Of a stretch of 64,000 nucleotides of DNA, positions 9,752 through 19,284 are shown in pieces (within the stretch, counting starts at the first letter, position 1; each line of letters begins with the position of its first letter). The position numbers and the translations under genes were made by a program. This DNA is from Glaciihabitans tibetensis (GTDB lineage: Bacteria > Actinomycetota > Actinomycetes > Actinomycetales > Microbacteriaceae). The notes under the pieces are model-generated. The model worked only from the letters and a program-made list of their open reading frames with translations. It was not told the origin of the DNA and did no database searches. The stretch spans positions 26,443-90,442 of the forward strand of contig NZ_PVTL01000011.1 of assembly GCF_003003265.1 (NCBI RefSeq). Direction: 5' to 3'.

Positions 9752-10894
9752 ATGACAGAAACCCCGCCTGACGGTGCCGCACCCGGGTTCCGGGTCGACC
9801 AGCTCGACGGATTTCGTATTGGCGTGACATCCGACCGTCGTTCAGAAGACCTGATCGCCGCATTCGAGCGGCGCGGCGCTGACGTCGTGCACGCGCCCAC
9901 GATTCGCATGACCGCTGTCAGCGACGACAGCATTCTCGAAGCCGAGACGCGAGCCGTCATCGCAGGCAATCCCGACGTGCTGCTGGCCACCACGTCGTAC
10001 GGCATCCGTCGGTGGTTCGAGGCGGCCGACGCTGCCGGAATCGGCGACGAACTGACCGAAACCCTCGCCAACGCCCGAATCCTGGTGCGCGGCCCCAAGG
10101 CGCGCGGGGCCATCCGGGCGGCCACACTCGACGACCAGGGCATGAGCGAGCGCGAAACCACCACCTCGCTGGTCGACCTGGTGCTGCGCGGAGATGTCGC
10201 CGGGCTGACCGTCGCGGTGCAGCTGCACGGGTTCACCGACCCCGACCAGCTCCACCGGCTGGAGGCGGCGGGCGCGACCGTGCTCAGCGTTGCCCCCTAC
10301 CGGTGGACGGCCCACGAGGACTCGGCGCGCGTACTTCGCCTGGTCGAGGCCATCTGTTCCGGCATGATCGACGCCGTCACCTTCACGAGTGCCCCGGCGG
10401 TCGAGGCCCTTTTTAACACTGCGGATGCCGCGGGCCGACTCGATGAGCTACAGGAAGCCCTGCGTGAATCAGTGGTGGCTGCCGCCGTCGGCCCCGTCAC
10501 CGCCGCCCCCCTCGTCGCTGCGGGCATCCTGCCGATCGTGCCCGACCGGTTTCGGATGGGGGCGCTTATCCGCCTGCTCTGCGAACACCTCGAGGACAGC
10601 TGCATCGCGCGGCTGACGACCGAGTTCGGCGAGGTCGAACTCCGTGGCAGGGTGGTCGTGGTGAACGGCGTGCGGGCCACTCTCAGCCCGGTCTCACTCG
10701 CGCTGTTCCGCGCTCTCGTCGCCGCGGAGGGCGCGACCGTGAACCGCGGCGCACTGTCCGCTGCGGCTCCCGAGGTGCTCGACGACCACGCCGTCGATGT
10801 CGCGATGAGCCGGCTGCGCCAGGCACTGCCCGACGGACGCATCGTGGCGACCGTGATCAAGCGCGGCTACCGGATCGCCGCCACCAGCGACTGA
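9752..10894 (+). CDS. nnaR: HemD-like uroporphyrinogen-III synthase with C-terminal winged-helix domain; NnaR-type nitrate assimilation regulator
   Basis: 380 residues. The first ~265 have the two-lobed HemD fold (FRIGVTSDRRSEDLIAAFERRGADVVHAPTIRM; the later lobe contains DAVTFTSAPAVEALF). The last ~100 form an OmpR/PhoB-type winged helix (VVVNGVRATLSPVSLALFRALVAAEGATVNRGAL ... VDVAMSRLRQALPDGRIVATVIKRGYRI). This fusion is typical of the actinobacterial regulator NnaR, which acts with GlnR on nitrate and nitrite genes; here it closes the nirB operon. The ATG at 9752 has GGAGA 7 nt upstream. A GTG at 9728 that overlaps the cobA stop would add 8 residues and is an equally legal start. Residual HemD activity cannot be judged. 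Confidence 0.85.
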   Translation: MTETPPDGAAPGFRVDQLDGFRIGVTSDRRSEDLIAAFERRGADVVHAPTIRMTAVSDDSILEAETRAVIAGNPDVLLATTSYGIRRWFEAADAAGIGDELTETLANARILVRGPKARGAIRAATLDDQGMSERETTTSLVDLVLRGDVAGLTVAVQLHGFTDPDQLHRLEAAGATVLSVAPYRWTAHEDSARVLRLVEAICSGMIDAVTFTSAPAVEALFNTADAAGRLDELQEALRESVVAAAVGPVTAAPLVAAGILPIVPDRFRMGALIRLLCEHLEDSCIARLTTEFGEVELRGRVVVVNGVRATLSPVSLALFRALVAAEGATVNRGALSAAAPEVLDDHAVDVAMSRLRQALPDGRIVATVIKRGYRIAATSD

Positions 10895-11111
10895 GCCGCC
10901 ACGACATCCGCCCCGCCTCGACATCCGCCTCATGATGCTCCCCGCACCAATCTCCTACGACGTTCGCGGTCAAATCTGGTGCGATGTATTTACGTCGTCG
11001 GGGGCTGCTCCTAGGATGACTTTCAGATCCGATCCACGGCGAATCTGATCTGCAGGGCCGGCTGCTTCGACGGGTACTTCGACGAGAGCAAGCAGGGGTG
11101 GCTGAGCAGCA

Positions 11112-11381
11112 GTGACAGCGGACTGGCACCCCATCATGACGGCCCGCGAGGTCGAGCCCGGGCACTGGTACCTCATCGACACGCTCGGCGATCCATACGG
11201 CGAGATCCGCTTCGTGCGGCGCGGGGGCGAGGTCGGTTACCGCGCGGACCGCTGCGACGGCACCGGGGTGGCGGAGCGACAGGTGGGATATTTCCGATCG
11301 CTCCGCGCAGCGGCCTGGAACATCCACGTCGACTTCATCCGCTCCCACGGCGCGCCCACGCGCAAGAGCTACTCGAGCTGA
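11112..11381 (+). CDS. Small conserved-looking protein of unknown function
   Basis: An 89-residue soluble protein if started at GTG 11112, or 81 if at ATG 11136. It has no signal peptide or membrane segment. It is rich in aromatic and charged residues (EPGHWYLIDTLGDPYGEIRFVRRGGEVGYRAD, then VGYFRSLRAAAWNIHVDFIRSHG), suggesting a compact beta-rich fold with one amphipathic helix. I do not recognise the family with certainty. The amino acid make-up is unlike a chance frame. It stands alone downstream of the nitrate cluster, and no clear ribosome site decides between the two starts. The 217 bp before it contain a GCACCA/TGGTGC inverted pair near 10943-10981 and nothing else convincing. Confidence 0.6.
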   Translation: MTADWHPIMTAREVEPGHWYLIDTLGDPYGEIRFVRRGGEVGYRADRCDGTGVAERQVGYFRSLRAAAWNIHVDFIRSHGAPTRKSYSS

Positions 11382-11712
11382 GGCCGCGCCTCGGCCTGTT
11401 CAGACCGGTTGCAGCCAGTTCGGTTCATGTCGTCCTCCTCCGACGCTCTGACGCGCTGCCGACCGGCCAGTTGGCGACGCCACCGCCCATCCAGAGGCCA
11501 GTCCCGTAGCGTTTTCATGCCGGAAACGGTCGATTGCTGTCCTCTGGGTGCGCCAGACGGACGCGACGGATCGACTACTGTCCTCTCGGCGCGCTGACAC
11601 TGAGGCAGATCGACGCGACGGATAGACAACTGCCCGCTCTGTTCGCCAGATCGACGCGATGAGCCGACCCGACCCGACCCGACCGTCGCCTGAATCCCCC
11701 CGCGACGTACCC
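11382..11712. other. Intergenic region between convergent genes with degenerate repeats
   Basis: 331 bp without a supportable gene, between the small rightward protein gene and the leftward ABC-F gene. Frames crossing it on the minus strand are extensions antisense or out of frame to the ABC-F gene. Its right half holds the repeats listed separately. Confidence 0.6.
11530..11661. repeat. Three degenerate tandem copies of a 40-52 bp unit
   Basis: Copies at 11530-11570, 11571-11622 and 11623-11661. Each begins TCGA(T/C)T or TAGACA, contains CTG(T/C)CC(T/G)CT, and ends in a CGACGCGA block. The copies differ at many positions and in length, so this is an old duplication. It sits just past the 3' end of the ABC-F gene. 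Confidence 0.55.
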
Positions 11713-13304
<1,592 letters not shown>

Positions 13305-13308
<4 letters not shown>

Positions 13309-14066
13309 GCCTGCTGCTTGAGCCAGTTCTCGAGGTACTCCGCGGTGTCTTCCCAGCCCTCGACCGCGTACGTGGGTACACCGAGCGCCTTGACCGGGTA
13401 GTCGTTACCCTCGGGGTCGAGCCGGTCACCGATGAAGAGCGTCTCCTCGAACGACACCCCGGTGAGCTCGGCGAGCTTGGTCATCCCGTAGGCCTTGTCG
13501 ATGCCCTGGCGGGTGATGTCGACCGAGGTGGAGCCGCCGGAGCGCACCTCGAGGTCGGGCAGCAGCGCCTGCACGGCGGTGCGCAGCGCGTTTTTCTTCG
13601 CGCCGGTCGGGTCCCACTGGGTCTTCGACGCCACCGGAGCGGCCTGGCCGAGCGCGGAGAAGGTGATCTGCGAGCCGCGATCTTCGAGGATCGGGCCCCA
13701 GGTCTCGCTCTCCCAGTAGCCGAGTTCCCTGGCCGTGGTCTCGACGGCCGACAGCGCCCGTGCCTTCTCGTCGTCGGTCAGGTTCTGTGCGTAGACCTGG
13801 TTCCACTCGTCGCTCTCGAAGCGGTAGTACTGGGTGCCGCAGGTGGGCATGAGGTGCAGGCGTGCGAGGGTGTCGGCGGACAGCTCGGGGAGCATGTCGA
13901 TGACCTGCATCTTGAACTGGCCAAACTGGCCACCGGAGATGACACAGACCTGCACACGCTCGAGAAGCTCGGCGATCAGCTTCGCCATCCGCGGGTCCAG
14001 GGGCGACTTGGATGGGGCCAGGGTGTCGTCGAGGTCGAACGCAATCAAGCGCGGGAGTGCGGGCAC
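13305..14066 (-). CDS. HAD-superfamily (IIB-type) phosphatase
   Basis: 253 residues from a GTG at 14066. The first HAD motif is at the extreme N-terminus (FDLDDTLAPSKSPLD), followed by CVISGGQFGQF (motif II region) and FIGDRLDPEGNDYP (motif IV). The arrangement resembles the Cof/SPP/phosphomannomutase-like IIB group, with the cap between motifs II and III. The substrate is probably a sugar phosphate but is not readable. The frame continues upstream, but the motif I position and an AAGGA site about 9 nt before the GTG favour this start. It overlaps the ABC-F gene by 4 bp, so they form an operon. Confidence 0.85.
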
Positions 14067-14164
14067 AGGCGTAGTCCTTAGTTCGGAGGGAAGTCGACGA
14101 CTCTCGTCGATCAGGATACCGGTCGCAGTACCCACCCTTGGCCTGTTGCCGGATGCTGCGGTGC

Positions 14165-14743
14165 CTAGTGAGCGGAAGTGCGCGTGCCCCCGACCGCAGC
14201 AGGCGCCTCGCCCGATGTCACGTTCGCGGCCTGGCGGTACGCAAGGTGACCGCCGAGGTAGCCACTCACCGACACCACAGAAAGTCCGACCATGCCGAGA
14301 ACCTTGCCGCTGAGCTGCTTTCCGCGGCGGCGCTGCACCAACGACGCGGTGTAGAGAGCGACCGAAGCGAGGTTCGCAGCCCAGTGCACGATTCCGACGC
14401 GCTGCTGCTTCTGGCTCAGAAGCGACCAATCGGCGATGCCGGCGAATGCGGCCGGCGCCACCGCGAGCAGCCCCACACCCACCAGAGTGCGCGACGCTTT
14501 CTCCTGACCCGGCACAAAATCAAGCACGGCGGAGGAAATCCACGCGCCGGTGGGAACCAGGATGGCGATGGGGTGCGCCGGGTGTCCGAGCGGACGCCCG
14601 TTCAAGACATCGCGGAGCAGTCCGGGGTGGAGCACCCGCCCGACGGCGGCGCGAGTGCTCGCAATTGTGGAGTCGAACGCCTCGGTGTCCTCGAGGGTCT
14701 CGACCGCCTTCACCAGAACGTTTCGATCGTGGGACTGCATCAT
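14165..14743 (-). CDS. DUF2231-type membrane protein
   Basis: 192 residues. A soluble N-terminal third (TLEDTEAFDSTIASTRAAVGRVL) is followed by the GHPAHPIAILVPTGAW signature of the DUF2231 family and about four hydrophobic segments. A conserved-looking histidine sits in VGIVHWAAN and another in GYLGGHLAYRQ. The family is of unknown function; some members are linked with redox proteins, which is only context. Two ATG codons lie in tandem at the start. It stands apart from its neighbours, with a strong hairpin upstream at 14819-14852. Confidence 0.8.
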   Translation of the reverse strand: MMQSHDRNVLVKAVETLEDTEAFDSTIASTRAAVGRVLHPGLLRDVLNGRPLGHPAHPIAILVPTGAWISSAVLDFVPGQEKASRTLVGVGLLAVAPAAFAGIADWSLLSQKQQRVGIVHWAANLASVALYTASLVQRRRGKQLSGKVLGMVGLSVVSVSGYLGGHLAYRQAANVTSGEAPAAVGGTRTSAH

Positions 14744-14818
14744 CGGGTCGCCGCCTTGTCTGATTAGGAAGGAGCAGCGGGTACGGCTTCTCCGCGATGG
14801 AGAATACGCAGCGCTACT

Positions 14819-14852
14819 GTGCGCACGGTGGGAAGTTGCCCACCGTGCGCAC
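14819..14852. terminator. 14-bp perfect hairpin between the DUF2231 and PTS genes
   Basis: GTGCGCACGGTGGG pairs exactly with CCCACCGTGCGCAC around a 6-nt loop. It begins 12 bp past the PTS stop codon at 14865, so it probably ends that transcript. No U-run follows, so the type of termination is uncertain. Confidence 0.6.
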
Positions 14853-14864
14853 GGCGGAACTGCC

Positions 14865-16994
14865 CTACTTGGCGGTGAGCGTAATCAGCGGCTCCCCGAC
14901 ACCGACGGCACCGAATGCGGCCTGGTCGACGGAGCCGTACTGGGCCGGGTTCGTCACAAGCACCGGGGTCACCAGCGAGTAGCCGGCAGCTTCGATAATC
15001 GCGCGGTCGAAGACCACCAGGGGGGTGCCGGCCTCAACCCGGTCGCCCACGGATGCCTTCACGTCGAAGCCCGTGCCGCCGAGGTTCACCGTGTCGATAC
15101 CGACGTGTATGAGCAGTTCGATTCCGTTGTCGAGCATCAGGCCGAACGCGTGGCCGGTTGACTGGGCGACAACGACGGTGCCCGCTGCGGGCGCGTAAAC
15201 GGTGTCTCCGGTGGGGTCCACTCCGACGCCGAGGCCAACGATGCCCTGGCTGAACACCGGGTCGGGCACGTCGACCAGCGGGATCACGATGCCGGCGAGC
15301 GGCGAGCTGAGCGTCTCCACCACGGTGGCCGCGCTGGGCGCCGCCAGGGTGGCGGTGCTTGCCGTCCGGGTGGCCGTCGCGGTGGCTGTCGCGGTCGCGG
15401 TGGGCGCCGCGCTGGCGGGTGTCGTCTCCGGTGAGGTTGCGCTTGCCGGCGCTGCGGGCGCAGCATCCACCGCACCCTCATTCGACAGGGCGTCGGCCGT
15501 TGCGGCCTGCGCAGCATCGTGCGTGGCAACCTCGGCGGCAACCGCAGCCTTTTGTTCGGGCGTCTGGTAGCCGCGGAGGACAACAAGAACCATGGCGGTG
15601 GCGAACGACGCGGCGATCGCGATCGCATACAGCGGGATGTTGTCGAACGCCGGGATGGTCAGCAGCGAGGAGAACACAAATGCGCTGGTGGTGACGCCGC
15701 CGCCGATTCCGATGATGAGACCGCCGACGAGGCAACCCACGAGCATGGGCGGGTAAATGCGCTTGAAGCGCAGGTGGATGCCGTAGAGCGAGGGCTCCGA
15801 GATGCCGCCGAGGAGTCCCGCGGCGAGCGCACCGGTCGCGGTCTGCTTCATCTGCAGGTCACGCTGGCGGATGGAGAGGAACAGCACACCCGCGGTTGCG
15901 CCGAAGCAGGCGAAGTTCCAGGCGCCCATGGGGCCCTGGATGAAGTCGTATCCGAGGGAGTTGATGTTGAGCAGCATGACCGCGTTCAACGGCCAGTGCA
16001 GACCGAGCGGAACCATAAAGGGGTACGCCAGCGGGATAACGACCGCGAAGATGAACGGTGAGAAGTCGTTGATCGACTTGAGGAAGTCACCGAGTCCGGC
16101 ACCGGCGTAGACACCGATGGGTCCGATCAGGAATGCGGTCAGCGGGATCATCACGAGCATCAGGAAGAACGGCACGAAGATCAGCTGCAGGCTCGAGGGG
16201 ATGATTTTCTTGAGGCCTTTATTCAGCGCTCCGAGCACCCCGGCCATCAGCAGCGGCGGGAAGACCTGCGAGCTGTAGTCGGTGACGGTGAGGGGCAGCC
16301 CGAAGACCTGCACGATGGTGGCGTGGCCGTCGAAGACAGACTCGGCGCCCGCGGTGAGTCCGAGCGAGGTGAATGCGGGCAGCATAACGACAGCCATGAC
16401 GGCGAACCCGACCCACGGGTCGGCGCCGAGCTTCTTGGTGGCGTTGTAGGCGACCATCAGGGGCAGGAAGACGAACACGCCTTTCCACATGAGGTTGACG
16501 AACTGCCAGGTCGGCGACAGCTCGACGCCCGGGGCATTCCAGGCGGGAATGACGCCCAGCGTGGCCATCAGGGCCATGAAGGTGATGAAGAGGGACGCTC
16601 CGAGGAGCGCACCGAGAATCGGGCGGAAGGAGTCGGACAGCACCTCGAAGAACGTGTCGAGCCAGGCGAACTTGCCGCGCGGACCCTTTGCCATACCTGC
16701 GGCCTTCATGTCGGCGACGGAGTCTCCCGTGCCGGTGCCGAGATTCTGCATCGACGGCAGCGCCATGATGTCGTTGTAGACGGTCTCAACCGCGCCGCCG
16801 ATGACGACCTGGAAGCGGTCTCCGGTCTGCGGAACGGCGCCCATGACTGCGGGGATCGCCTCTACCGCGGCTTGGTCGACGCCGGCGGCGTCCTTGAGCT
16901 GGAATCTCAGGCGGGTGGCGCAGTGGGTGAGGGCCACAACGTTCTTGGCCCCTCCGATACTGTGAACGATGTCTTCAGCGGGCGTGGACGCCAC
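14865..16994 (-). CDS. PTS transporter, EIIBCA fusion of the beta-glucoside (Bgl) family
   Basis: 709 residues from a GTG at 16994 with AAGGAG 7 nt upstream. Domain order is EIIB (residues 1-90, phosphocysteine in LTHCATRLRF, C25), EIIC with about ten membrane segments (about 110-480), then an 80-residue Ala/Thr/Pro linker with a TATATA-type repeat. A glucose-type EIIA follows, with active histidine in LLIHVGIDTVNLGG. The B-C-A order is that of BglF/BglP-like permeases, which bring in beta-glucosides, sucrose or trehalose with phosphorylation at the membrane. No glycosidase or antiterminator gene is adjacent, so the sugar cannot be named. The 5' region has unusual repeats, listed separately. 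Confidence 0.92.
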   Translation of the reverse strand: MASTPAEDIVHSIGGAKNVVALTHCATRLRFQLKDAAGVDQAAVEAIPAVMGAVPQTGDRFQVVIGGAVETVYNDIMALPSMQNLGTGTGDSVADMKAAGMAKGPRGKFAWLDTFFEVLSDSFRPILGALLGASLFITFMALMATLGVIPAWNAPGVELSPTWQFVNLMWKGVFVFLPLMVAYNATKKLGADPWVGFAVMAVVMLPAFTSLGLTAGAESVFDGHATIVQVFGLPLTVTDYSSQVFPPLLMAGVLGALNKGLKKIIPSSLQLIFVPFFLMLVMIPLTAFLIGPIGVYAGAGLGDFLKSINDFSPFIFAVVIPLAYPFMVPLGLHWPLNAVMLLNINSLGYDFIQGPMGAWNFACFGATAGVLFLSIRQRDLQMKQTATGALAAGLLGGISEPSLYGIHLRFKRIYPPMLVGCLVGGLIIGIGGGVTTSAFVFSSLLTIPAFDNIPLYAIAIAASFATAMVLVVLRGYQTPEQKAAVAAEVATHDAAQAATADALSNEGAVDAAPAAPASATSPETTPASAAPTATATATATATRTASTATLAAPSAATVVETLSSPLAGIVIPLVDVPDPVFSQGIVGLGVGVDPTGDTVYAPAAGTVVVAQSTGHAFGLMLDNGIELLIHVGIDTVNLGGTGFDVKASVGDRVEAGTPLVVFDRAIIEAAGYSLVTPVLVTNPAQYGSVDQAAFGAVGVGEPLITLTAK

Positions 16995-17007
16995 CTGGTT
17001 CTCCTTA

Positions 17008-17035
17008 GTGTTGATGCAGTGTTGGTGCAGTGTTG
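17008..17035. repeat. Three GTGTTG elements at 11-bp period upstream of the PTS gene
   Basis: GTGTTG occurs at 17008, 17019 and 17030, separated by ATGCA and GTGCA; on the transcript strand this reads CAACAC three times, one helical turn apart. It lies just upstream of the ribosome site, so it could be an operator or a leader RNA element. Confidence 0.5.
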
Positions 17036-17075
17036 ACGCGACAGTTCGTGATTCGCGGGGCACGGCGCAATGGCT

Positions 17076-17112
17076 GCTGGCTGTGCCAGCTGAGAAGGTT
17101 GCGGCGCTTCTC
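17076..17112. promoter_or_regulatory. Two hairpins in the upstream leader of the PTS gene
   Basis: GCTGG-CTGTG-CCAGC at 17076-17090 and GAGAAG/CTTCTC around a 9-nt loop at 17092-17112. If the promoter is near 17120-17140, both would lie in the leader RNA. I could not match a known antiterminator (RAT) sequence. Confidence 0.3.
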
Positions 17113-17198
17113 ACGTACCAGTCGAAAATTACGCTCTTGGGGTGACCTGGATCAGAGGCTTAAGACAGGGAAGCCGAAGACAGCGAAGCCGAAAACGA

Positions 17199-17230
17199 AG
17201 ACCCCCCGCACCAAGAGGTGCGAGGGGTCT
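17199..17230 (-). terminator. Rho-independent terminator of the 62-aa gene
   Basis: AGACCCC-rich arms of 14 nt with a single interior mismatch around a 4-nt AAGA loop. The minus-strand product is followed by TCGTTTTCGG. It lies 32 bp past the stop of the 62-aa gene and ahead of the PTS upstream region. Confidence 0.7.
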
Positions 17231-17261
17231 GCGGAGGAGAAGTGTGGCTGTGCCTCGAAGC

Positions 17262-17450
17262 TCAGCCCTTGTAGGTGCCGTCCGCGATCGCGGCGCCGAT
17301 GCGGGTGTACTCGTCTTCTTCGAGGTGGCCACCCACGGCCTTGACCGCCTCGTGCAGCACGGAGATCACCTGGTCTGTCGCGAGTCCCTGGTGGCTGTTC
17401 CATACGCCGTCAATGGCCTGGTTCACTGTCGGGTCTGTTTCGTTCGTCAT
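17262..17450 (-). CDS. Small acidic protein of unknown function (62 aa)
   Basis: A 62-residue soluble, acidic protein beginning MTNETDPTVNQAIDGVWNSH and ending IGAAIADGTYKG. Two predicted helices (QVISVLHEAVKAVGGHL and DEYTRIGAAIADG) are visible. The family is not recognised. A very good AGGAGG ribosome site 7 nt before the ATG and its own terminator support a real, well-translated monocistronic gene. Confidence 0.75.
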   Translation of the reverse strand: MTNETDPTVNQAIDGVWNSHQGLATDQVISVLHEAVKAVGGHLEEDEYTRIGAAIADGTYKG

Positions 17451-17556
17451 GTAGTTCCTCCTGCTGTCTAGGTGTGGGCAAGTGCAGCGAGCGGCGGCGC
17501 CCGGCCACCGGAGTCGACTCTAGTCTGGCCAGCTACTGCCGCCACGATCCTGTGCG

Positions 17557-17585
17557 CCCTCTGACCGTCGGAGCAGTCAGGAGGG
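17557..17585 (-). terminator. Imperfect terminator hairpin after the exported-protein gene
   Basis: CCCTCTGAC pairs with GTCAGGAGGG (one bulged G) around a 10-nt loop. It starts at the stop codon of the exported protein gene and closes the PadR operon. Confidence 0.45.
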
Positions 17586-17589
17586 CCGA

Positions 17590-18150
17590 TCAATTCGCGT
17601 TGTCCATCCCGGTGACATGAACCGCGTAGCCGTGGCAGCCGGCGTCTTCCCAGCGGTAGCTCGCACCACCACCGGTGTTGCCCCACAGAGCAAGGCTCGC
17701 GGCTGCGCGCTCGGCTTCCGGAAGCGTTGACTCCCAGCTTGTGGGTCGCGTCCCCGGCTGAATAAGCCAGAAGGGTGTGAACGTGTAGGTGTACCCGACC
17801 TCCGCCAAGCATTCGCTGATGATGGATGCCTGTTCGAGCCACACTGTCGCATTCGCAACCTCATCCGCAGACCAGTGCGCCGGAATCGATGCTTTCAGGC
17901 CCTCGAACGAAAGCGCTTCCGGCGCTGTGTCGACTATCTGGTCATCGGTAGCTGCGGCATCACGGGGCAGGACTTCCACCTGCGGCGCGGCGGGCGCCGG
18001 GGTGGGCAGAACGATGGAAGTGGAATCGACGAGGTTGGCGTCGTCGAGGGCGGCGAACACGGGGGCTGCACCGGTGCCGTAGAGGACGGCAGAGGACGCG
18101 ACAAAGATGACGCCGAGGGAGGCGACGCCGACAGCAATCTTCTTCTTCAT
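17590..18150 (-). CDS. Exported protein of unknown function
   Basis: 186 residues. An N-terminal signal or anchor sequence (MKKKIAVGVASLGVIFVASSAVLYGTG) is followed by a Pro/Ala-rich stretch and a C-terminal domain with two cysteines (SIISECLAEVGYTYTF and EDAGCHGYAVH) that could pair outside the cell. A FWLIQPGTRPTSWESTLPEAERAAA segment recalls small actinobacterial surface proteins, but I do not recognise a named family. Its ATG overlaps the TGA of the upstream membrane protein gene, so the two are translated together under the PadR regulator at the head of the operon. Confidence 0.75.
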   Translation of the reverse strand: MKKKIAVGVASLGVIFVASSAVLYGTGAAPVFAALDDANLVDSTSIVLPTPAPAAPQVEVLPRDAAATDDQIVDTAPEALSFEGLKASIPAHWSADEVANATVWLEQASIISECLAEVGYTYTFTPFWLIQPGTRPTSWESTLPEAERAAASLALWGNTGGGASYRWEDAGCHGYAVHVTGMDNAN

Positions 18151-18890
18151 CACAGAGAATCCATTTTCGTAATGCCCGGAGCTGACTCCGAGGTGGGCCG
18201 GGAGGGCCAGTTCCAGATGGAAGCAGCAACAAGAAACAGGGAAAGACCGCCGGTGAGAAGGTGTGTCGCCGGCGCCCATTCGGGCTGGTTGAACAACACT
18301 CCGACGGTCGCGCTGATCGGATACAGCAGGGATAGCCCGGTGGGGATCAGAATCGCGGTGGGCACGATGAGCCACAATGTGCCCAGAGCGCGCGTCTTCT
18401 TCCGCGCCATCAACACCAGCCCGAGGGCTGCCAGGGCCGTCGCGACGCCCAGAGTCACGGTGGTGTTCGACCACGGGCTGAACCCGCCTCGGGCGGCGGT
18501 GGTCATCACCCGCGTCAACACATAAAGGCCCCACAACACGATGAGTGACGCGGCGGAAACCGACGCAACCACCACCGCCGAATTCGCTTGGCGTGCGCGG
18601 ATCGCCGTCCGGCTGGCGAGCGAAATATTGCGGCGTTGCGCGTGGCGCCAGCTCAAATCCGCCGGGACCCCGCGGACTGCGCGGGCGAGGATTGATCGGC
18701 GCACCTGCTGCGTGGCGACCCCCGCGTCCTGCGCCCAAACCGTCTGCTCGTACAGGTCAGAGGCCAGCTCGTCTTGGCGCTCCGTCGCGACGTTGGACGG
18801 AAGCTCACGCGTATAGAACTCACACCACCGCATGACTGCGGCTGAGATGTCGAGCGTTGGGGAAGAAGTTGGGGAAGTAGGGGTGCTCAT
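18150..18890 (-). CDS. HAAS-like membrane protein paired with PadR
   Basis: 246 residues. The N-terminal half is soluble and helical (AAVMRWCEFYTRELPSNVATERQDELASDLYEQTVWAQ, then RRSILARAVRGVPADLSWRH), resembling the HAAS-type helical domain often found beside PadR regulators. Four hydrophobic segments follow from about residue 105. Genes of this kind commonly sit directly after padR. Its ATG overlaps the padR stop (ATGA), and its own stop overlaps the next start. Its function is unknown; control or sensing at the membrane together with PadR is an inference. Confidence 0.75.
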   Translation of the reverse strand: MSTPTSPTSSPTLDISAAVMRWCEFYTRELPSNVATERQDELASDLYEQTVWAQDAGVATQQVRRSILARAVRGVPADLSWRHAQRRNISLASRTAIRARQANSAVVVASVSAASLIVLWGLYVLTRVMTTAARGGFSPWSNTTVTLGVATALAALGLVLMARKKTRALGTLWLIVPTAILIPTGLSLLYPISATVGVLFNQPEWAPATHLLTGGLSLFLVAASIWNWPSRPTSESAPGITKMDSL

Positions 18891-19240
18891 GCGAGCGAAA
18901 CCCCTTTAGTTGCTTCTGGTGCGGCAATCAGTGCTCGTGCTCGATCCAATGCGCGAACTCCTTCCCCTGTCACCTGGTACAGACGACGACGGGGACGGCT
19001 TTCGGCCTCGGCAATGTCAGAGTCTTCCCACGACGACGCGAGCAAGCCCGCCTCCGCCATCCGAGTCAGCGCCTTGTACAGCGTGCCGTGTCCGGCCATA
19101 AGCGCCTTGTCGTTGTCCGAGGAGATCCGTTTAGCGAGGGCAAACCCGTAGAAGTCACCGTTCTCGCGCTGAAGGGCGATCCCGCTTTCCAGGATTTGCA
19201 CCTCGAGGGGGAACAGGGTTCCCGGTTTTCTTCGCACCAT
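18887..19240 (-). CDS. PadR-family transcriptional regulator
   Basis: 117 residues, a typical short PadR: an N-terminal winged helix with SGIALQRENGDFYGFALAKRIS, then GHGTLYKALTRMAEAGLLASSWE (recognition helix and wing), and RRRLYQVTGEGVRALDRA leading into a short dimerisation helix. The family represses its own operon and is released by small molecules. Here it heads a three-gene overlapping operon. The start at 19240 is supported by a TAGAAT hexamer 6 nt upstream (leaderless) that is overlapped by a 12-bp palindrome. Confidence 0.9.
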   Translation of the reverse strand: MVRRKPGTLFPLEVQILESGIALQRENGDFYGFALAKRISSDNDKALMAGHGTLYKALTRMAEAGLLASSWEDSDIAEAESRPRRRLYQVTGEGVRALDRARALIAAPEATKGVSLA

Positions 19241-19246
19241 CCGACC

Positions 19247-19261
19247 ATTCTAGGCACCTAG
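19247..19261 (-). promoter_or_regulatory. padR promoter with overlapping CTAGG-CA-CCTAG palindrome
   Basis: The -10 TAGAAT (19247-19252) lies 6 nt before the padR ATG. CTAGG-CA-CCTAG (19250-19261) overlaps it. A repressor bound here would block RNA polymerase, as expected for PadR autoregulation. Confidence 0.5.
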
Positions 19262-19284
19262 GTTCCCGTTGGCTACTCGCCCGT

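Noticed and set aside
14819..14852. Riboswitch candidate
   Set aside because: It is a single simple hairpin downstream of a stop codon, better explained as a terminator.
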